64,000 bases of DNA from Caulobacter segnis (GCF_019931575.1 NZ_CP082923.1:62001-126000), one strand, 5' to 3'; shown: positions 16,222 to 29,138, counted from the first letter of the stretch. Translations and numbers: made by a program. The notes: a model not told the origin generated them from the sequence alone.

Positions 16222-18423
16222 TTAGGCCGCCGCCTTCGCCTTGACGCCGAAGCGGCCGTAGAAGGTCTCACCCTTTTCGGCCATCTCGCGCAGCAGGGCC
16301 GGCGGCGCGAAGCGCTTGCCGTACTGCTGGGCCAGGCGGTCGCAGGTCTCGACGAAGGCCTTGGCGCCGACGCCGTCGATCAGGCTGATCGGGCCACCGG
16401 TCCAGGGCGCGAAACCCCAGCCCAGGATGGCGCCGACATCGGCCTCGCGCGGGTCGACGATGACGCCTTCCTCGAAGCAGCGGGCGGCTTCGACGGCCTG
16501 GCGGTACAGCAGCCGGGTGCGGATCTCCTGGATCAGCGCCTGGTCGGCCTCGGCGATCTTCACCGGGGCCAGGTCCGAGAGGCCCTTCCACAGGGTCTTG
16601 GGACCATTCTCCGGATAGTCATAGAAGCCCTTGCCGTTCTTGCGGCCGAAGCGCTGCAGTTCGACCACCATCTTCTCGATGATCGGGGCGAACGGACGGT
16701 CCTCGAACTTGTCGCCGAGGTCCTTCTTGGTCTGCTGGGTGACCTTGTAGCCAAGGTCCAGGGCGACGTCGTCGTTCATCTCCAGCGGACCGCGCGGCAT
16801 GCCGGTGGCGCGACCAACATTGTCGATGATGGCCGGCGCGATGCCGTCGGCCAGCATCTCCAGGCCTTCCTGCACGAAGGTGCCGAAGCAGCGCGAGGTG
16901 TAGAAGCCGCGGCTGTCGTTGACGACGATCGGCGTCTTCTTGATCTTCAGGACATAGTCGATCGACTTGGCCAGGGCTTCCTGGCTGGTCTCCGCGCCCA
17001 TGATGATCTCGACCAGGCCCATCTTGTCGACCGGCGAGAAGAAGTGGATGCCGATGAAGTTCTTCGGACGCACCGAGGCCTTGGCCAGGCCGGTGATCGG
17101 CAGGGTCGAGGTATTGGAGCCGAAGATGGCGTCCTCGGCCAGCTGGGCCTCGGCCAGCTTGGTCACGCCGGCCTTGACCTCACGGTTCTCGAACACGGCC
17201 TCGATGACGAGGTCGCTGCCCTTGACCTGATCGTAGTCGGCGGTCGGGTGGATGAGCGCCAGGATGGCCTCGCCCTTCTCGGCCGTCAGCTTGCCGCGCG
17301 AGACGGCCTTCTTGACCAGGCCTTCGGCATAGCCCTTGCCCTTGTCGGCGGCTTCCTGGGTCTGGTCGATCAGGACGGTCTCGATGCCGGCCATGGCTTG
17401 GACGTAGGCGATGCCCGCGCCCATCATGCCGGCGCCCAGCACGGCGACCTTCTTGGCTTCCGACGGCGGCACGTTGGCCGGACGGCCCGAGCCCTTGCCC
17501 AGCTCTTGCAAGCTGAGGAACAGGGTGCGGATCATGCCCTTGGCCTGGGGCGACATCATCGTCTTCAGGAAGTAGCGGGTCTCGATGCGGATGGCCGCGT
17601 CGAGCGGCACCTGCAGGCCTTCATAGACCGCCTTCAGGATGTTCAGCTGGGCGGGATAGTTGCCGTAGGTCTGCTTGCGCAGCATGGCGTTGCCCATGAT
17701 GAAGACCTGGCTGCCGGTCGGGCTGTAGGGACCGCCGCCGGGGAGCTTGAAGTCCTTCTTGTCCCAAGGCGCGACCGGGTCGCCCTTGGTCTTGACCCAG
17801 GTCTTGGCGGCCTCGACTTCGGTCCCGGCCGGGACGACCTCGTGCACGACCTTGTTGGCCAGGGCCTCGGCCGGCTTCATCGACTTGCCTTCCAGCAGGT
17901 ACGGCGCGGCGGCCATCACGCCCATCAGGCGCGGCAGGCGCTGGGTGCCGCCGGCCCCCGGCAGCAGGCCGACCTTGGCTTCCGGCAGGGCCAGCTGGAT
18001 CTTCGGATTGTCAGCGACCACGCGATAGTGGCAGGCCAGGGTGATCTCGAGACCACCGCCCATGGCCAGGCCATTGATCGCGGCGGCGACCGGCTTGCCG
18101 CAGGTTTCCAGGGCGCGGAAGGCCTTGTTCAGGGCGAAGCCGGCGTCGAAGGCGGCCTTCAGGCCCGCTTCACCGCCCGCCGCGCCGCCGGCGAGACCGC
18201 CGCTGCCGCCCAGTTCGCCCAGGTCGGCGCCGGCGCAGAAGCCGGTCGTCTTGCCCGAGGTGATGACCGCGCCCTTGATGGCCGCGTCCGACTTGATGGT
18301 CTCGACCACCTCGCCGATTTCCTTGATGACCGAAGCGGTCAGGGTGTTCATCGAGCGGCCGGGCACGTCGAAGGTGACCAGGGCCACGCCGTCGGAATCG
18401 ACCTCGATCTTGAAGTTTTCCAT
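16222..18423 (-). CDS. Bifunctional enoyl-CoA hydratase / 3-hydroxyacyl-CoA dehydrogenase (FadB/FadJ type)
   Basis: A 733-residue multifunctional beta-oxidation protein. The N-terminal crotonase domain (about 1-200) has the oxyanion-hole segments SGKTTGFCAGADL and NGLAMGGGLEI. The C-terminal dehydrogenase (about 325-720) has the NAD motif VLGAGMMGAGIAY, GIHFFSPVDKM with the catalytic histidine, and a second C-terminal HAD domain. It hydrates enoyl-CoA and oxidises 3-hydroxyacyl-CoA, passing product to the thiolase encoded 19 bp upstream. It is the last gene before the terminator at 16163-16194. Confidence 0.93.
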   Translation of the reverse strand: MENFKIEVDSDGVALVTFDVPGRSMNTLTASVIKEIGEVVETIKSDAAIKGAVITSGKTTGFCAGADLGELGGSGGLAGGAAGGEAGLKAAFDAGFALNKAFRALETCGKPVAAAINGLAMGGGLEITLACHYRVVADNPKIQLALPEAKVGLLPGAGGTQRLPRLMGVMAAAPYLLEGKSMKPAEALANKVVHEVVPAGTEVEAAKTWVKTKGDPVAPWDKKDFKLPGGGPYSPTGSQVFIMGNAMLRKQTYGNYPAQLNILKAVYEGLQVPLDAAIRIETRYFLKTMMSPQAKGMIRTLFLSLQELGKGSGRPANVPPSEAKKVAVLGAGMMGAGIAYVQAMAGIETVLIDQTQEAADKGKGYAEGLVKKAVSRGKLTAEKGEAILALIHPTADYDQVKGSDLVIEAVFENREVKAGVTKLAEAQLAEDAIFGSNTSTLPITGLAKASVRPKNFIGIHFFSPVDKMGLVEIIMGAETSQEALAKSIDYVLKIKKTPIVVNDSRGFYTSRCFGTFVQEGLEMLADGIAPAIIDNVGRATGMPRGPLEMNDDVALDLGYKVTQQTKKDLGDKFEDRPFAPIIEKMVVELQRFGRKNGKGFYDYPENGPKTLWKGLSDLAPVKIAEADQALIQEIRTRLLYRQAVEAARCFEEGVIVDPREADVGAILGWGFAPWTGGPISLIDGVGAKAFVETCDRLAQQYGKRFAPPALLREMAEKGETFYGRFGVKAKAAA

Positions 18424-18442
18424 AGGAGTCAGGTCCTTAGTC

Positions 18443-19648
<1,206 letters not shown>

Positions 19649-19712
19649 GGAATGGCTCCTTCCTGCGAAGCGGTGTTCGTGTTGTCGGACGCGCCGTTGG
19701 GGTCGGCGGTCG

Positions 19713-20090
19713 TTATGGTTTCCAGTTGCCGATCGGGTATGTGCCGATCGGTTCGCACGACAGGCCTCGAGCCGAGGCCTTGGCGCGGTAGTAGACGCGC
19801 TTGCCGAACTGCGGCGGCGGCAGCGAGCAGGCGGTGAAGCCCGAGGTCGTCACCTCCAGCTTCCACTCGGCGATCTTGGAGCGCAGCAGGGTCTGGCAGA
19901 TGTCCTTGCCCGCGGGCTGCAGCGGCAGCTTGAAGGCGCCCGGCTGGGGCCGCTTGCCGACCAGCTCGCCGGAATAGGTGAGGGGGCGCGGGCCCTGGAC
20001 GGCGCGCACGCAGACGACGGCTGAGCGGGCGTCCGCGGGCTGGGCGGCGGCGGGGCCGGCCAGAAGCGCGATGAGCGGCAGGATGATCAC
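19713..20090 (-). CDS. Small secreted protein, function unknown
   Basis: A 125-residue product starting at a GTG that overlaps the acyl-CoA dehydrogenase stop (GTGA). It begins with a signal peptide ([17 protein letters not shown], cleavage likely after AAA). The mature part is about 108 residues with four cysteines (VVCVRA, DICQTL, TACSLP, LSCEPI), suggesting a disulfide-bonded periplasmic domain. No family is recognised. Its place in the fad operon may be positional only. Confidence 0.6.
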   Translation of the reverse strand: MIILPLIALLAGPAAAQPADARSAVVCVRAVQGPRPLTYSGELVGKRPQPGAFKLPLQPAGKDICQTLLRSKIAEWKLEVTTSGFTACSLPPPQFGKRVYYRAKASARGLSCEPIGTYPIGNWKP

Positions 20091-21250
20091 AACGTCCTCG
20101 CGATCAGGAGTTTCATGATCTCGTTGGTGCCGCCATAGATGCGCTGGATGCGGCTGTCCTTGTACATGCGCGCGATCGGGTACTCGTTCATGAAGCCATA
20201 GCCGCCAAACAGCTGCAGGCAGCGGTCGACGATCTTGTTCTCCAGATCCGAGACCCAGTACTTGGCCATCGAGGCGGTGGCCGCATCGAGCTTGCCCTCC
20301 AGGTGCTGGCCGATGCAGTGGTTGACGAAGACCTTGGCCACGGTCGCCTCGGTCTTGCACTCGGCCAGGACGAACTGGGTGTTCTGGAAGTCGATGATCG
20401 CCTTGCCGAACGCCTTGCGGTCCTTGACGTAGGCGATGGTCAGCTCCAGCGCCCGTTCGATGGTCGCCATGCCCTGCACCGCGATGTTCAGCCGCTCCTG
20501 CGGCAGTTGGCCCATCAGCTGGAAGAAGCCCTGGCCCTCGTCGGTCCCCAGCAGGTTCTCGGTCGGGATCTTCACGTCGTTGAAGAACAGCTCGGACGTG
20601 TCCTGGGCCTCATGGCCCAGCTTGTCGAGGTTGCGGCCGCGCTCGAAGCCCTCGGCGCCGTCGGTCTCGACGATCATCAGCGACGTGCCGCGGGCGCCGC
20701 CCGCTGGGTCGGTCTTGGCGACGACGATGATCAGGTTGGCCGTCTGGCCATTGGTGATGAAGGTCTTCGAGCCGTTGATGACGTAGCCGTTGCCGGCCTT
20801 CTTGGCGGTGGTCTTGATGCCTTGCAGGTCGGAACCGGCGCCGGGCTCGGTCATGGCGATGGCGCCGACCAGCTCGCCGGTGGCCAGGCGCGGCAGCCAG
20901 CGCTGTTTCTGCTCTTCGGTGCCGTAGTGGAAGATGTACGGCATGACGATGGCGTTGTGCAGGCTGGCGCCGAAGCCGTCGACGCCCTTCAGGCCCAGCT
21001 GTTCCATCAGCACGACCTCGTGGCGATAGTCGCCGCCGGCCCCGCCGTACTGGTCGGGCGTTGAGAGGCCGAGCAAGCCGGCCGCTCCCGCCTTGGTCCA
21101 CATGTCGCGATCGACGCAGTGGTTCTTGCGCCATTTCGCGACGGTCGCCTCGGGGGCGTGCTCGTCGAAGAACTTGCCCACCGCGTCCTCGAAGATCGCG
21201 ATGTCCTCTTCGGCCATGAAGGCGGGTTTTTCGACGGCGAGCACGCTCAT
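20087..21250 (-). CDS. Acyl-CoA dehydrogenase
   Basis: A 387-residue flavoprotein with the standard fold: helical N-terminus, AMTEPGAGSDLQGI (about 135), GSKTFITNG (about 162) and the C-terminal QLFGGYGFMNEYPIARMYKD and YGGTNEIMK motifs; the final Glu is in the catalytic-base position of the MCAD/SCAD class. It oxidises acyl-CoA to trans-2-enoyl-CoA, giving electrons to ETF. It starts 2 bp after the larger dehydrogenase gene, with GGAGG upstream. Confidence 0.93.
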   Translation of the reverse strand: MSVLAVEKPAFMAEEDIAIFEDAVGKFFDEHAPEATVAKWRKNHCVDRDMWTKAGAAGLLGLSTPDQYGGAGGDYRHEVVLMEQLGLKGVDGFGASLHNAIVMPYIFHYGTEEQKQRWLPRLATGELVGAIAMTEPGAGSDLQGIKTTAKKAGNGYVINGSKTFITNGQTANLIIVVAKTDPAGGARGTSLMIVETDGAEGFERGRNLDKLGHEAQDTSELFFNDVKIPTENLLGTDEGQGFFQLMGQLPQERLNIAVQGMATIERALELTIAYVKDRKAFGKAIIDFQNTQFVLAECKTEATVAKVFVNHCIGQHLEGKLDAATASMAKYWVSDLENKIVDRCLQLFGGYGFMNEYPIARMYKDSRIQRIYGGTNEIMKLLIARTL

Positions 21251-21252
21251 GA

Positions 21253-23046
<1,794 letters not shown>

Positions 23047-23150
23047 GAAACGGTCCTGCCAAGGAAACTAAGAAGAGGGATCGGAGAGGGAACGGATAGG
23101 CGAACGCCGTCCCGAGCGTCTTCGGCCCGGGATCGGCGTCGCGAAAGGTC

Positions 23151-23630
23151 TTACTTGCCCAGCATCGCTTCGGCGTGACCGTCGAGGCGGGCGCGCAGCA
23201 CCTGCTCGTAGTCGGCCGCGCGCGGCAGCAGGTCGGGACGGATCTCGGCGAGGCGCTTTTCGAGGCGGTTGCAGGCCTCGCGCAGCTCGATCAGGGCGTT
23301 GTCGATGTCGTCGCGCTGCTGCTCGAGGGCGGTGGCGCGTTCACGGAACTTCTTCAGCGAGCGGGCCATCTGCGCCGCGCCCTCGTCGTTCTCGTCATAG
23401 AGGTCCAGCAGCTCGCGGATCTCCGAGAGCGACAGGCCCACGCGCTTGCCGCGCAGGATCAGCTGCAGGCGGACGCGGTCCTTGTGGGAATAGACGCGGT
23501 TCAGGCCCTCGCGGGCCGGATTGAGCAGGCCCTTGTCCTCGTAGAAGCGCAGGGCGCGCGGCGTGGCTTTGAATTCGTTGCAGAGCTGGCGGATCGTGAA
23601 GGTCCGCTCTGGGCGTCGCAGGTCGGCCAT
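23151..23630 (-). CDS. MerR-family transcriptional regulator of the beta-oxidation genes
   Basis: The 159-residue protein has a MerR winged helix (about 10-80; FTIRQLCNEFKATPRALRFYEDKGLL) followed by a dimerising coiled coil (about 85-135). It lacks the cysteines of metal sensors. Alphaproteobacterial MerR regulators next to acyl-CoA dehydrogenases (LiuR-like) control fatty-acid or branched-chain acyl-CoA breakdown, and that role is inferred here. GGGAGGT precedes the ATG. A palindrome at 23721-23742 is the likely operator. Confidence 0.88.
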   Translation of the reverse strand: MADLRRPERTFTIRQLCNEFKATPRALRFYEDKGLLNPAREGLNRVYSHKDRVRLQLILRGKRVGLSLSEIRELLDLYDENDEGAAQMARSLKKFRERATALEQQRDDIDNALIELREACNRLEKRLAEIRPDLLPRAADYEQVLRARLDGHAEAMLGK

Positions 23631-23720
23631 GGGTTGAAACCTCCCGGAAATTGGGCCCGGCTACTGCGGCCGGGCCGCTTGGTTATCGTCGATCACCCTA
23701 AACCCGATATCGGCCGACCG

Positions 23721-23742
23721 TCAACGCTTACGTAAACGTCAA
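23721..23742. promoter_or_regulatory. Probable MerR/LiuR-type operator palindrome
   Basis: The left half TCAACGCTTAC and the right half GTAAACGTCAA match as an inverted repeat at 8 of 11 positions, centred on TTACGTAA. It lies 91 bp upstream of the merR ATG and 85 bp upstream of the divergent S24-like gene. TTACGTAA-centred palindromes are typical of MerR-family acyl-CoA regulators; assignment to this protein is inference. Confidence 0.5.
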
Positions 23743-23826
23743 CTTAGCAGTGGTCGATAGGTTTACTTTCCTAGGGCGGGAGGCGTATTTTCATCGATGA
23801 AGGCCAGACGCTCAGGAGACGCCGGC

Positions 23827-24471
23827 ATGGCGACGCTTTCTCACGGCGAAATCTGGCGGGCGATCGACGCCCTGGCCGAACGTTTCGACATGACGCCGTC
23901 GGCCATGGCCAGGATGGCCGGGCTGGATCCCACCAGCTTCAACCGCTCCAAGCGCGGCTCGACCCAGGCCGACAGCCGCCCACGCTGGCCCTCGACCGAG
24001 AGTCTGGCCAAGTTGCTGGAGGCGACGGGGGTCAATTTCTCGGAGTTCGCGGCCTTGACCGAACAGGCGCCGGTGCGCGCGCCGGGGCGGCCGAGCGCGC
24101 CGCTGCTGGGTCTGGCCCAGGCAGCGCAGGACGGCTTCTTCGACGAGGCGGGCATGCCGGTCGGAAAGGGCTGGGACGAGGCGCCCGCGCCTGATCTCGG
24201 CGAGGGGCTGTTTGCCCTGGAGGTGTCGGGGGACGGGCTGGCGCCGGTCTATCGCGACGGTGACCGCCTGCTGGTCTCGCCCACGGTCGAGCCGCGCAAG
24301 GGCGATCGAGTGGTGGCGCGAACGGCGGCCGGCGAGGTGCTGGTGCGCGAAATGGGCCGCGTGACGGCCCGGACCATCGAACTGCTGCCGCTGGACCGAT
24401 CCGGCGACGATCGTCTGCTGTCGCGGGACGAGGTCGCCTGGATCGCGCGGATCGTCTGGGTCAGCCAGTAG
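23827..24471 (+). CDS. HTH regulator with an S24 (LexA/CI-like) domain lacking the catalytic dyad
   Basis: A 214-residue protein starting at the ATG preceded by AGGAGA (an upstream ATG at 23797 lacks this). The N-terminal HTH (about 1-65) includes MTPSAMARMAGLDPTSFNRSK. The C-terminal S24 fold has LEVSGDGLAPVYRDGDRLLV and GDRVVARTAAGEVLVREMGR. Where LexA has the nucleophilic Ser (GMSM) this protein has Gly (GDGL), and the Lys position (VTVK) is Arg (VLVR), so self-cleavage is unlikely. It is divergent from the MerR gene. The target is unknown. Confidence 0.82.
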   Translation: MATLSHGEIWRAIDALAERFDMTPSAMARMAGLDPTSFNRSKRGSTQADSRPRWPSTESLAKLLEATGVNFSEFAALTEQAPVRAPGRPSAPLLGLAQAAQDGFFDEAGMPVGKGWDEAPAPDLGEGLFALEVSGDGLAPVYRDGDRLLVSPTVEPRKGDRVVARTAAGEVLVREMGRVTARTIELLPLDRSGDDRLLSRDEVAWIARIVWVSQ

Positions 24472-24489
24472 GCCGACCCGGAAGCGGCG

Positions 24490-24699
24490 CTACGTGCGCG
24501 GGCAGTTGGCGTGGGTGTCGAGCAGCCAGGCGATCAGCGGACCGGCCGACGGATCCTCGCACGACACGTCGAGACGGTACGAGCTCCAGGTGTCGTTGTG
24601 CGCGGCCTCGACATGAGCGTCGGGGAACTGTTGGACGATGCCGCCCAGCAGGGAATCGAATTCCTGGCGGTCGGTAGGGCGGAGTGTGAACGAAGCCAT
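24490..24699 (-). CDS. Small hypothetical protein
   Basis: A 69-residue protein (MASFTLRPTDRQEFDSLLGG at the start, DTHANCPRT at the end) with genome-typical codon use and an AAGG before the ATG. It converges on the S24-like gene. No domain is recognised. The 219 bp to its right up to the lysK stop hold only the hairpin at 24886-24911. Confidence 0.55.
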   Translation of the reverse strand: MASFTLRPTDRQEFDSLLGGIVQQFPDAHVEAAHNDTWSSYRLDVSCEDPSAGPLIAWLLDTHANCPRT

Positions 24700-24885
24700 T
24701 GGACTAACCTTGATGACTACTCTGGGTTCTGATGGTCCGACTCTAGACTCCGAAATGTGGTCAGACCCTTAATAGCGAATTCAGGCTTCGTTCATTTGTG
24801 GAGACATGGTGTCGCAGGCCGCGAGAACCCGTCCTCGACGGCCGATCGGCGCCGGAAGTGTTCCGCAGACGTGGGAAGGGCCATC

Positions 24886-24911
24886 GTCATCCCGCGCCCG
24901 CGCGGGATGAC
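24886..24911 (-). terminator. Perfect GC-rich hairpin downstream of lysK
   Basis: GTCATCCCGCG and CGCGGGATGAC form an 11-bp perfect stem with a 4-base loop, 8 bp beyond the lysK stop. There is no T-run. It could be a terminator or a REP-like palindrome that protects the 3' end. Confidence 0.5.
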
Positions 24912-24918
24912 AGGATCG

Positions 24919-26577
24919 TCAGGCCAGCTTCTCTTCGATCAGGGCGATCGTGCGGTCGATGCCGAAGATGGCCGCGAACGAGCCGAAGCGCGGGCCTTGG
25001 CTCTGGCCCAGCAGGACCTCGTACAGCGCCTGGAACCAGGCGCGCAGCGGGTCGAAGCCATGCGTCTTGCCGACCTCGAACACCTCGTTCTGGATCAGCT
25101 CGGCGTCCTGGGTCCCGGCCGGCATCGCCTTCAGCTTGGCCAGCAGGTCCAGCATCGCCGCGCGTTCCTGGTCGGTCGGCGCGCGGAAGGTCTTCGTCGG
25201 TTTGACGAAGTCCTCGTAGTAGTTGATCGCGTAGCCGGCCAGGCGGTCCAGCAGCGGCTGGGTCTCGGCGCTGGCGCCGGGGATGTAGCGCGACAGGAAG
25301 CCCCAGAGGATCTCCTTGGTCGAGGCGTCGGCGGCCGAGACCAGGTTCAGCATCAGGCTGAAGGACACCGGTGAGCCGTATTGCGGCGGGCGGCCCGAGT
25401 GGATGTGCCAGACTGGATTGTCCAGCTGTTTGGCCGGCTCCTGGCGCTGATAGGCGTCCAGCTGCTGCAGATACTCGTCCGTCGCCTTGGGGATGACGTC
25501 GAAATAGAGCTTCTTGGCCGACTTTGGGCTCTGGAACATGTAGTACGACAGGCTCTCGGGCGCGCCGTACCGCAGCCAATCCTCCATCGACAGGCCGTTG
25601 CCCTTGGACTTGGAGATCTTCTGGTTGTTCTCGTCCAGGAAGAGTTCGTAGTTGAAGCCTTCCGGCGGGACCCCGCCCAGAGCCTTGCAGATCGCGCCCG
25701 AGGCCTTGACCGAGTCGATCAGGTCCTTGCCCGACATCTCGTAGTCGACGCCCAGCGCCGTCCAGCGCATGGCCCAGTCGGGCTTCCACTGCATCTTCAC
25801 GTGGCCGCCGGTGACCGGGACCTCGACCTTCGAGCCGTCCTCGTCCTCGAAGACGATCGTGCCCTTCTCGACGTTGCGCTCCAGGGTCGGGACCTGCAGC
25901 ACCTTGCCCGTGGTCGGGCTGACCGGCAGGAACGGCGAATAGGTGGCGCGGCGTTCCTCGCCCAGGGTCGGCAGCATGACCTTCTGGATGGCGTCGAAGC
26001 GCTCGAGCGCGGTCAGCAGGGTCGCGTCGAACAGGCCGCCCTTGTAGCAGTCGGTCGACGAGACGAACTCGTACTCGAAGCCGAAGCCGTCCAGGAACGC
26101 GCGCAGGCGGGCGTTGTTGTGGGCGCCGAAGCTGTCATGGGTGCCGAACGGGTCGCGGACGACCGTCAGCGGCTTACCCAGGTCTTCGATCAGCGGCTGC
26201 TTGTTCTCGATGTTGTCGGGAACCTTCCGCAGGCCGTCCATGTCGTCGCTGAAGGCGATCAGGCGGGTCGGGATGGCGTCATCCGTGAGCGCGCGGAAGG
26301 CCTGGCGCACCATGGTCGTGCGCGCCACCTCGCCGAAGGTGCCCAGGTGCGGCAGGCCCGACGGGCCATAGCCCGTCTCGAAGATTACGGCCTTGGACAG
26401 GGCCGGATAGGCTTTCACCGCCTCGCCCGATTTGCCGGCGTCGATCAGGGCCTTGGCGGCTTCCTGGTCGGCGCGGTCGGGAAGACGCACGCGCAGGACG
26501 CGGGCGATGGTGGCGCGCGCCTGCTCGAACGGCCAGGAGCGGGCTTCGCGGGCGAGGGGGGAGAGGCCTTCAAACAT
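24919..26577 (-). CDS. lysK: Class I lysyl-tRNA synthetase
   Basis: A 552-residue archaeal-type LysRS, common in Alphaproteobacteria in place of the class II enzyme. The Rossmann-fold signatures are HLGT (HIGH-like, in [14 protein letters not shown], about residue 77) and KISKSKGN (KMSKS-like, about 315). It charges tRNA-Lys. It lacks the bacterial class II motifs. It starts 80 bp after the pgm stop, on the same strand. Confidence 0.95.
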   Translation of the reverse strand: MFEGLSPLAREARSWPFEQARATIARVLRVRLPDRADQEAAKALIDAGKSGEAVKAYPALSKAVIFETGYGPSGLPHLGTFGEVARTTMVRQAFRALTDDAIPTRLIAFSDDMDGLRKVPDNIENKQPLIEDLGKPLTVVRDPFGTHDSFGAHNNARLRAFLDGFGFEYEFVSSTDCYKGGLFDATLLTALERFDAIQKVMLPTLGEERRATYSPFLPVSPTTGKVLQVPTLERNVEKGTIVFEDEDGSKVEVPVTGGHVKMQWKPDWAMRWTALGVDYEMSGKDLIDSVKASGAICKALGGVPPEGFNYELFLDENNQKISKSKGNGLSMEDWLRYGAPESLSYYMFQSPKSAKKLYFDVIPKATDEYLQQLDAYQRQEPAKQLDNPVWHIHSGRPPQYGSPVSFSLMLNLVSAADASTKEILWGFLSRYIPGASAETQPLLDRLAGYAINYYEDFVKPTKTFRAPTDQERAAMLDLLAKLKAMPAGTQDAELIQNEVFEVGKTHGFDPLRAWFQALYEVLLGQSQGPRFGSFAAIFGIDRTIALIEEKLA

Positions 26578-26657
26578 GGCGCGGCGTATAGACGCTGTAG
26601 CGCCAGAGGGCTAGGGCGCGGCGGCCCTATCCGTCGGTTCGAGGGCCGCCTGTGGCC

Positions 26658-28295
26658 TCAGGACGCCAGCGCGCCGGCCACGACCTCGCGCGCCTCGGCC
26701 TGGACCTGCTTGAGGTGGTCGGGGCCCAGGAACGATTCCGCATAGACCTTGTAGACGTCCTCGGTGCCGGACGGACGCGCGGCGAACCAGGCGTTCTGGG
26801 TGCAGACCTTCAGCCCGCCGATCGCCTCGCCGTTGCCTGGGGCGTTGGTCAGGATGTCGGTGATCGGCTCGCCGGCCAGGGTCTTGGCGCTGACGTCGCT
26901 GGGGCTGAGCTTGGAGAGGCGGGCCTTCTCCTCGCGGCTGGCCGGGGCGTCGACCCGGGCGTAGGCCGGCGCGTCGTACTGGACGGTCAGGTCGGCATAG
27001 AGCTGGCTGGCGCTCTTGCCGGTGCGGCCCTGGATCTCGGCGGCCAGCAGAGCCAGCTGGATGCCGTCCTTGTCGGTGGTCCAGACGCTTCCATCGTGGC
27101 GCAGGAAGGCCGCGCCGGCCGATTCCTCGCCGCCGAAGCCGACCGAGCCGTCCAGCAGGCCGGGCACGAAGTACTTGAAGCCGACGGGCACCTCCAGCAG
27201 GCGGCGGCCCAGGCCCGCCACCACGCGATCGATCATCGACGACGAGACGAGGGTCTTGCCGACCGCGACGTCCGCGCTCCAGTTCGGGCGGTGGGTAAAC
27301 AGGTACGAGATGGCCGCGGCCAGGTAGTGGTTCGGGTTCATCAGCCCGCCATCGGGCGTGACGATGCCGTGGCGATCGGCGTCGGCGTCATTGCCGGTGG
27401 CCACGTCATAGGCCGCGCCGCCCTTCATGATCTGGATCAGGTTGGCCATGGCCGAGGCGGACGAGCAGTCCATGCGGATCTTGCCGTCGGTATCGAGCGG
27501 CATGAACGCCCAGCGCGGGTCGACGGCCTCGTTGACCACGGTCAGGTTCAGCTTGTGGCGCTCGGCGATCGCGCCCCAGTAGGCGACGGCCGCGCCGCCT
27601 AGCGGATCGGCGCCGATGCGCACGCCGGCCGCGCGGATGGTCTCCAGGTCGATGACGCTGGGCAGATCGTCGACATAGCGGCCCAGGAAGTCGTAGCGGC
27701 CGGCCGCCTTCAAGGCCTCGTCGAAGCCCACGCGCTTCACCCCGGCCAGGTTCTGCGCCAGCAGTTCGTTGGCGCGGGCGGCGATCGCCGAGGTCGCGCC
27801 GCCGTCGGCGGGACCGCCGCTGGGCGGATTGTACTTGATGCCGCCGTCGCGCGGCGGATTGTGCGAGGGCGTCAGCAGCAGGCCGTCGGCTTGCGCGGCG
27901 TTCTGGCGGTTGTGGCTCAGGATCGCGTGCGAGACCGCCGGAGTCGGGGTGTAGCCGTCCTGGGCGTCGATCAGCGCCTGGACGCCGTTGCCGGCCAGGA
28001 CCTCAAGCACCGAACGCCAGGCCGGCTCCGAAAGGCCGTGGGTGTCGCGGCCGATGAAGATCGGGCCGGTCACGCCCTGGGCGGCGCGATGCTCCACGAC
28101 GGCCTGGGTGATGGCCAAGATGTGCTTTTCGTTGAAGCCGCCGTCCAGGCTGGACCCGCGGTGTCCCGAGGTGCCGAACACGACCTTCTGGGCCGGGTTC
28201 GAAACGTCGGGAGAGATCTCGTAATAGGCTCCGACCAGCGCATCCAGGTCGATCAGATCTTCGGGAAGAGCGCGAAGGCCGGCACGGCTATGCAT
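26658..28295 (-). CDS. pgm: Phosphoglucomutase (alpha-D-glucose phosphate-specific)
   Basis: A 545-residue phosphohexomutase, the usual length for this branch. It has the phosphoserine loop [10 protein letters not shown] (about residue 40), the metal-binding [11 protein letters not shown] (about 300), the sugar-binding GGEESAG (about 385) and the C-terminal phosphate site [13 protein letters not shown]. The frame extends upstream, but the ATG at 28295 with AGGTG before it gives the expected N-terminus. It interconverts glucose 1- and 6-phosphate, supplying the UDP-glucose that ugd and galE use. Confidence 0.93.
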   Translation of the reverse strand: MHSRAGLRALPEDLIDLDALVGAYYEISPDVSNPAQKVVFGTSGHRGSSLDGGFNEKHILAITQAVVEHRAAQGVTGPIFIGRDTHGLSEPAWRSVLEVLAGNGVQALIDAQDGYTPTPAVSHAILSHNRQNAAQADGLLLTPSHNPPRDGGIKYNPPSGGPADGGATSAIAARANELLAQNLAGVKRVGFDEALKAAGRYDFLGRYVDDLPSVIDLETIRAAGVRIGADPLGGAAVAYWGAIAERHKLNLTVVNEAVDPRWAFMPLDTDGKIRMDCSSASAMANLIQIMKGGAAYDVATGNDADADRHGIVTPDGGLMNPNHYLAAAISYLFTHRPNWSADVAVGKTLVSSSMIDRVVAGLGRRLLEVPVGFKYFVPGLLDGSVGFGGEESAGAAFLRHDGSVWTTDKDGIQLALLAAEIQGRTGKSASQLYADLTVQYDAPAYARVDAPASREEKARLSKLSPSDVSAKTLAGEPITDILTNAPGNGEAIGGLKVCTQNAWFAARPSGTEDVYKVYAESFLGPDHLKQVQAEAREVVAGALAS

Positions 28296-28504
28296 CAAGA
28301 CACCTGGTGAATGTTCGTCGTCGGGAGCGGAATGGGTCACTTCCCTAGTCAGGTTCCGTGTCGATTTCACTAAGTATCTTCGGATCGAGAGCAAGATGCG
28401 GACGCCGCCGTTTTCTAGGGCGAGTTTTCGGCGGAACGCGCCCGGTCCGAAATCGAGAATTTTTTGTCGCCCGGGGTGCGGCTGAAGCGCGCGGGTGACG
28501 TCTA

Positions 28505-28570
28505 GTCGACAGTACAACGTGGAATATTCGCCGAGAGATTGTAACCTGAAGGCGAATCTCGGCTGTCGAC
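28505..28570 (+). promoter_or_regulatory. Bulged inverted repeat in the leader of the HTH regulator gene
   Basis: The right arm TCTCGGCTGTCGAC (28557-28570) pairs with GTCGACAG (28505-28512) and CCGAGA (28531-28536), which are separated by 18 bases. It lies 23 bp before the proposed GTG start. It could be an autoregulatory operator or an mRNA leader structure. Confidence 0.4.
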
Positions 28571-28593
28571 CGGACGCGAAAGGCGAACGCGAA

Positions 28594-29016
28594 GTGACCT
28601 ACGAGACGACCGAAGGACGCCGCACGAGCGCCGTCGACACGCATGTCGGTGGGCGGGTCCGTATGAGGCGCAAGCTGCTCGGCGTCAGCCAGGATCAACT
28701 GGCCGACAGCCTGGGCCTGACGTTTCAGCAGGTCCAGAAGTACGAGCGCGGCGCCAACCGGATCAGCGCCAGCAAGCTGTTCCGGATCGCCGAGATCCTG
28801 GCCGTCGACGTTTCTTATTTTTTCGATGGCTTGCCTGATCCGATAGAAGGCGGGGCTCCCGACGGCGCGACATCGCATGTCCACCAGGTGATGCAGGCGT
28901 TCCTGCAGACCTCGGAGGGCGTGGAGTTGGCCGAGATCTTCCCGCGCATCGCCAGCGGCCGCGTGCGCCGACAGATCCTGGATCTGGTGCGGACGATGGC
29001 GGCCGAGGAAAAATAG
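28594..29016 (+). CDS. Cro/CI-type HTH transcriptional regulator
   Basis: A 140-residue product from a GTG preceded by AGGCGA; the frame stays open upstream to 28495, but that N-terminus is low-quality. The HTH_3 domain (about 20-78) reads [20 protein letters not shown] then [20 protein letters not shown]. The C-terminal 60 residues are helical and end VRTMAAEEK. This small XRE class is abundant in Alphaproteobacteria. Its target is unknown. It is divergent from pgm, with about 300 bp between them. Confidence 0.8.
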   Translation: MTYETTEGRRTSAVDTHVGGRVRMRRKLLGVSQDQLADSLGLTFQQVQKYERGANRISASKLFRIAEILAVDVSYFFDGLPDPIEGGAPDGATSHVHQVMQAFLQTSEGVELAEIFPRIASGRVRRQILDLVRTMAAEEK

Positions 29017-29065
29017 GCGTGTGATCACCGGCGCTTGGTCGCGACGCGATCGCCACCGCTGATTG

Positions 29066-29088
29066 TCCGGATCGCCCCCTTATCCGGA
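29066..29088. promoter_or_regulatory. Short inverted repeat upstream of the DUF4242 gene
   Basis: TCCGGAT and ATCCGGA are perfect inverted copies separated by 9 bases, 50 bp after the HTH gene stop and 51 bp before the next start. It may be a terminator stem without a T-run or an operator. Confidence 0.3.
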
Positions 29089-29138
29089 AGAACGTTGTTC
29101 GGCAGGTTCCCGCCCCCGATAGAGGTGGAGAGAACCCC

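Noticed and set aside
24886..24911. Clear Rho-independent terminator for lysK
   Set aside because: The stem is perfect but no T-run follows on the leftward strand, so it is listed only as a possible terminator.
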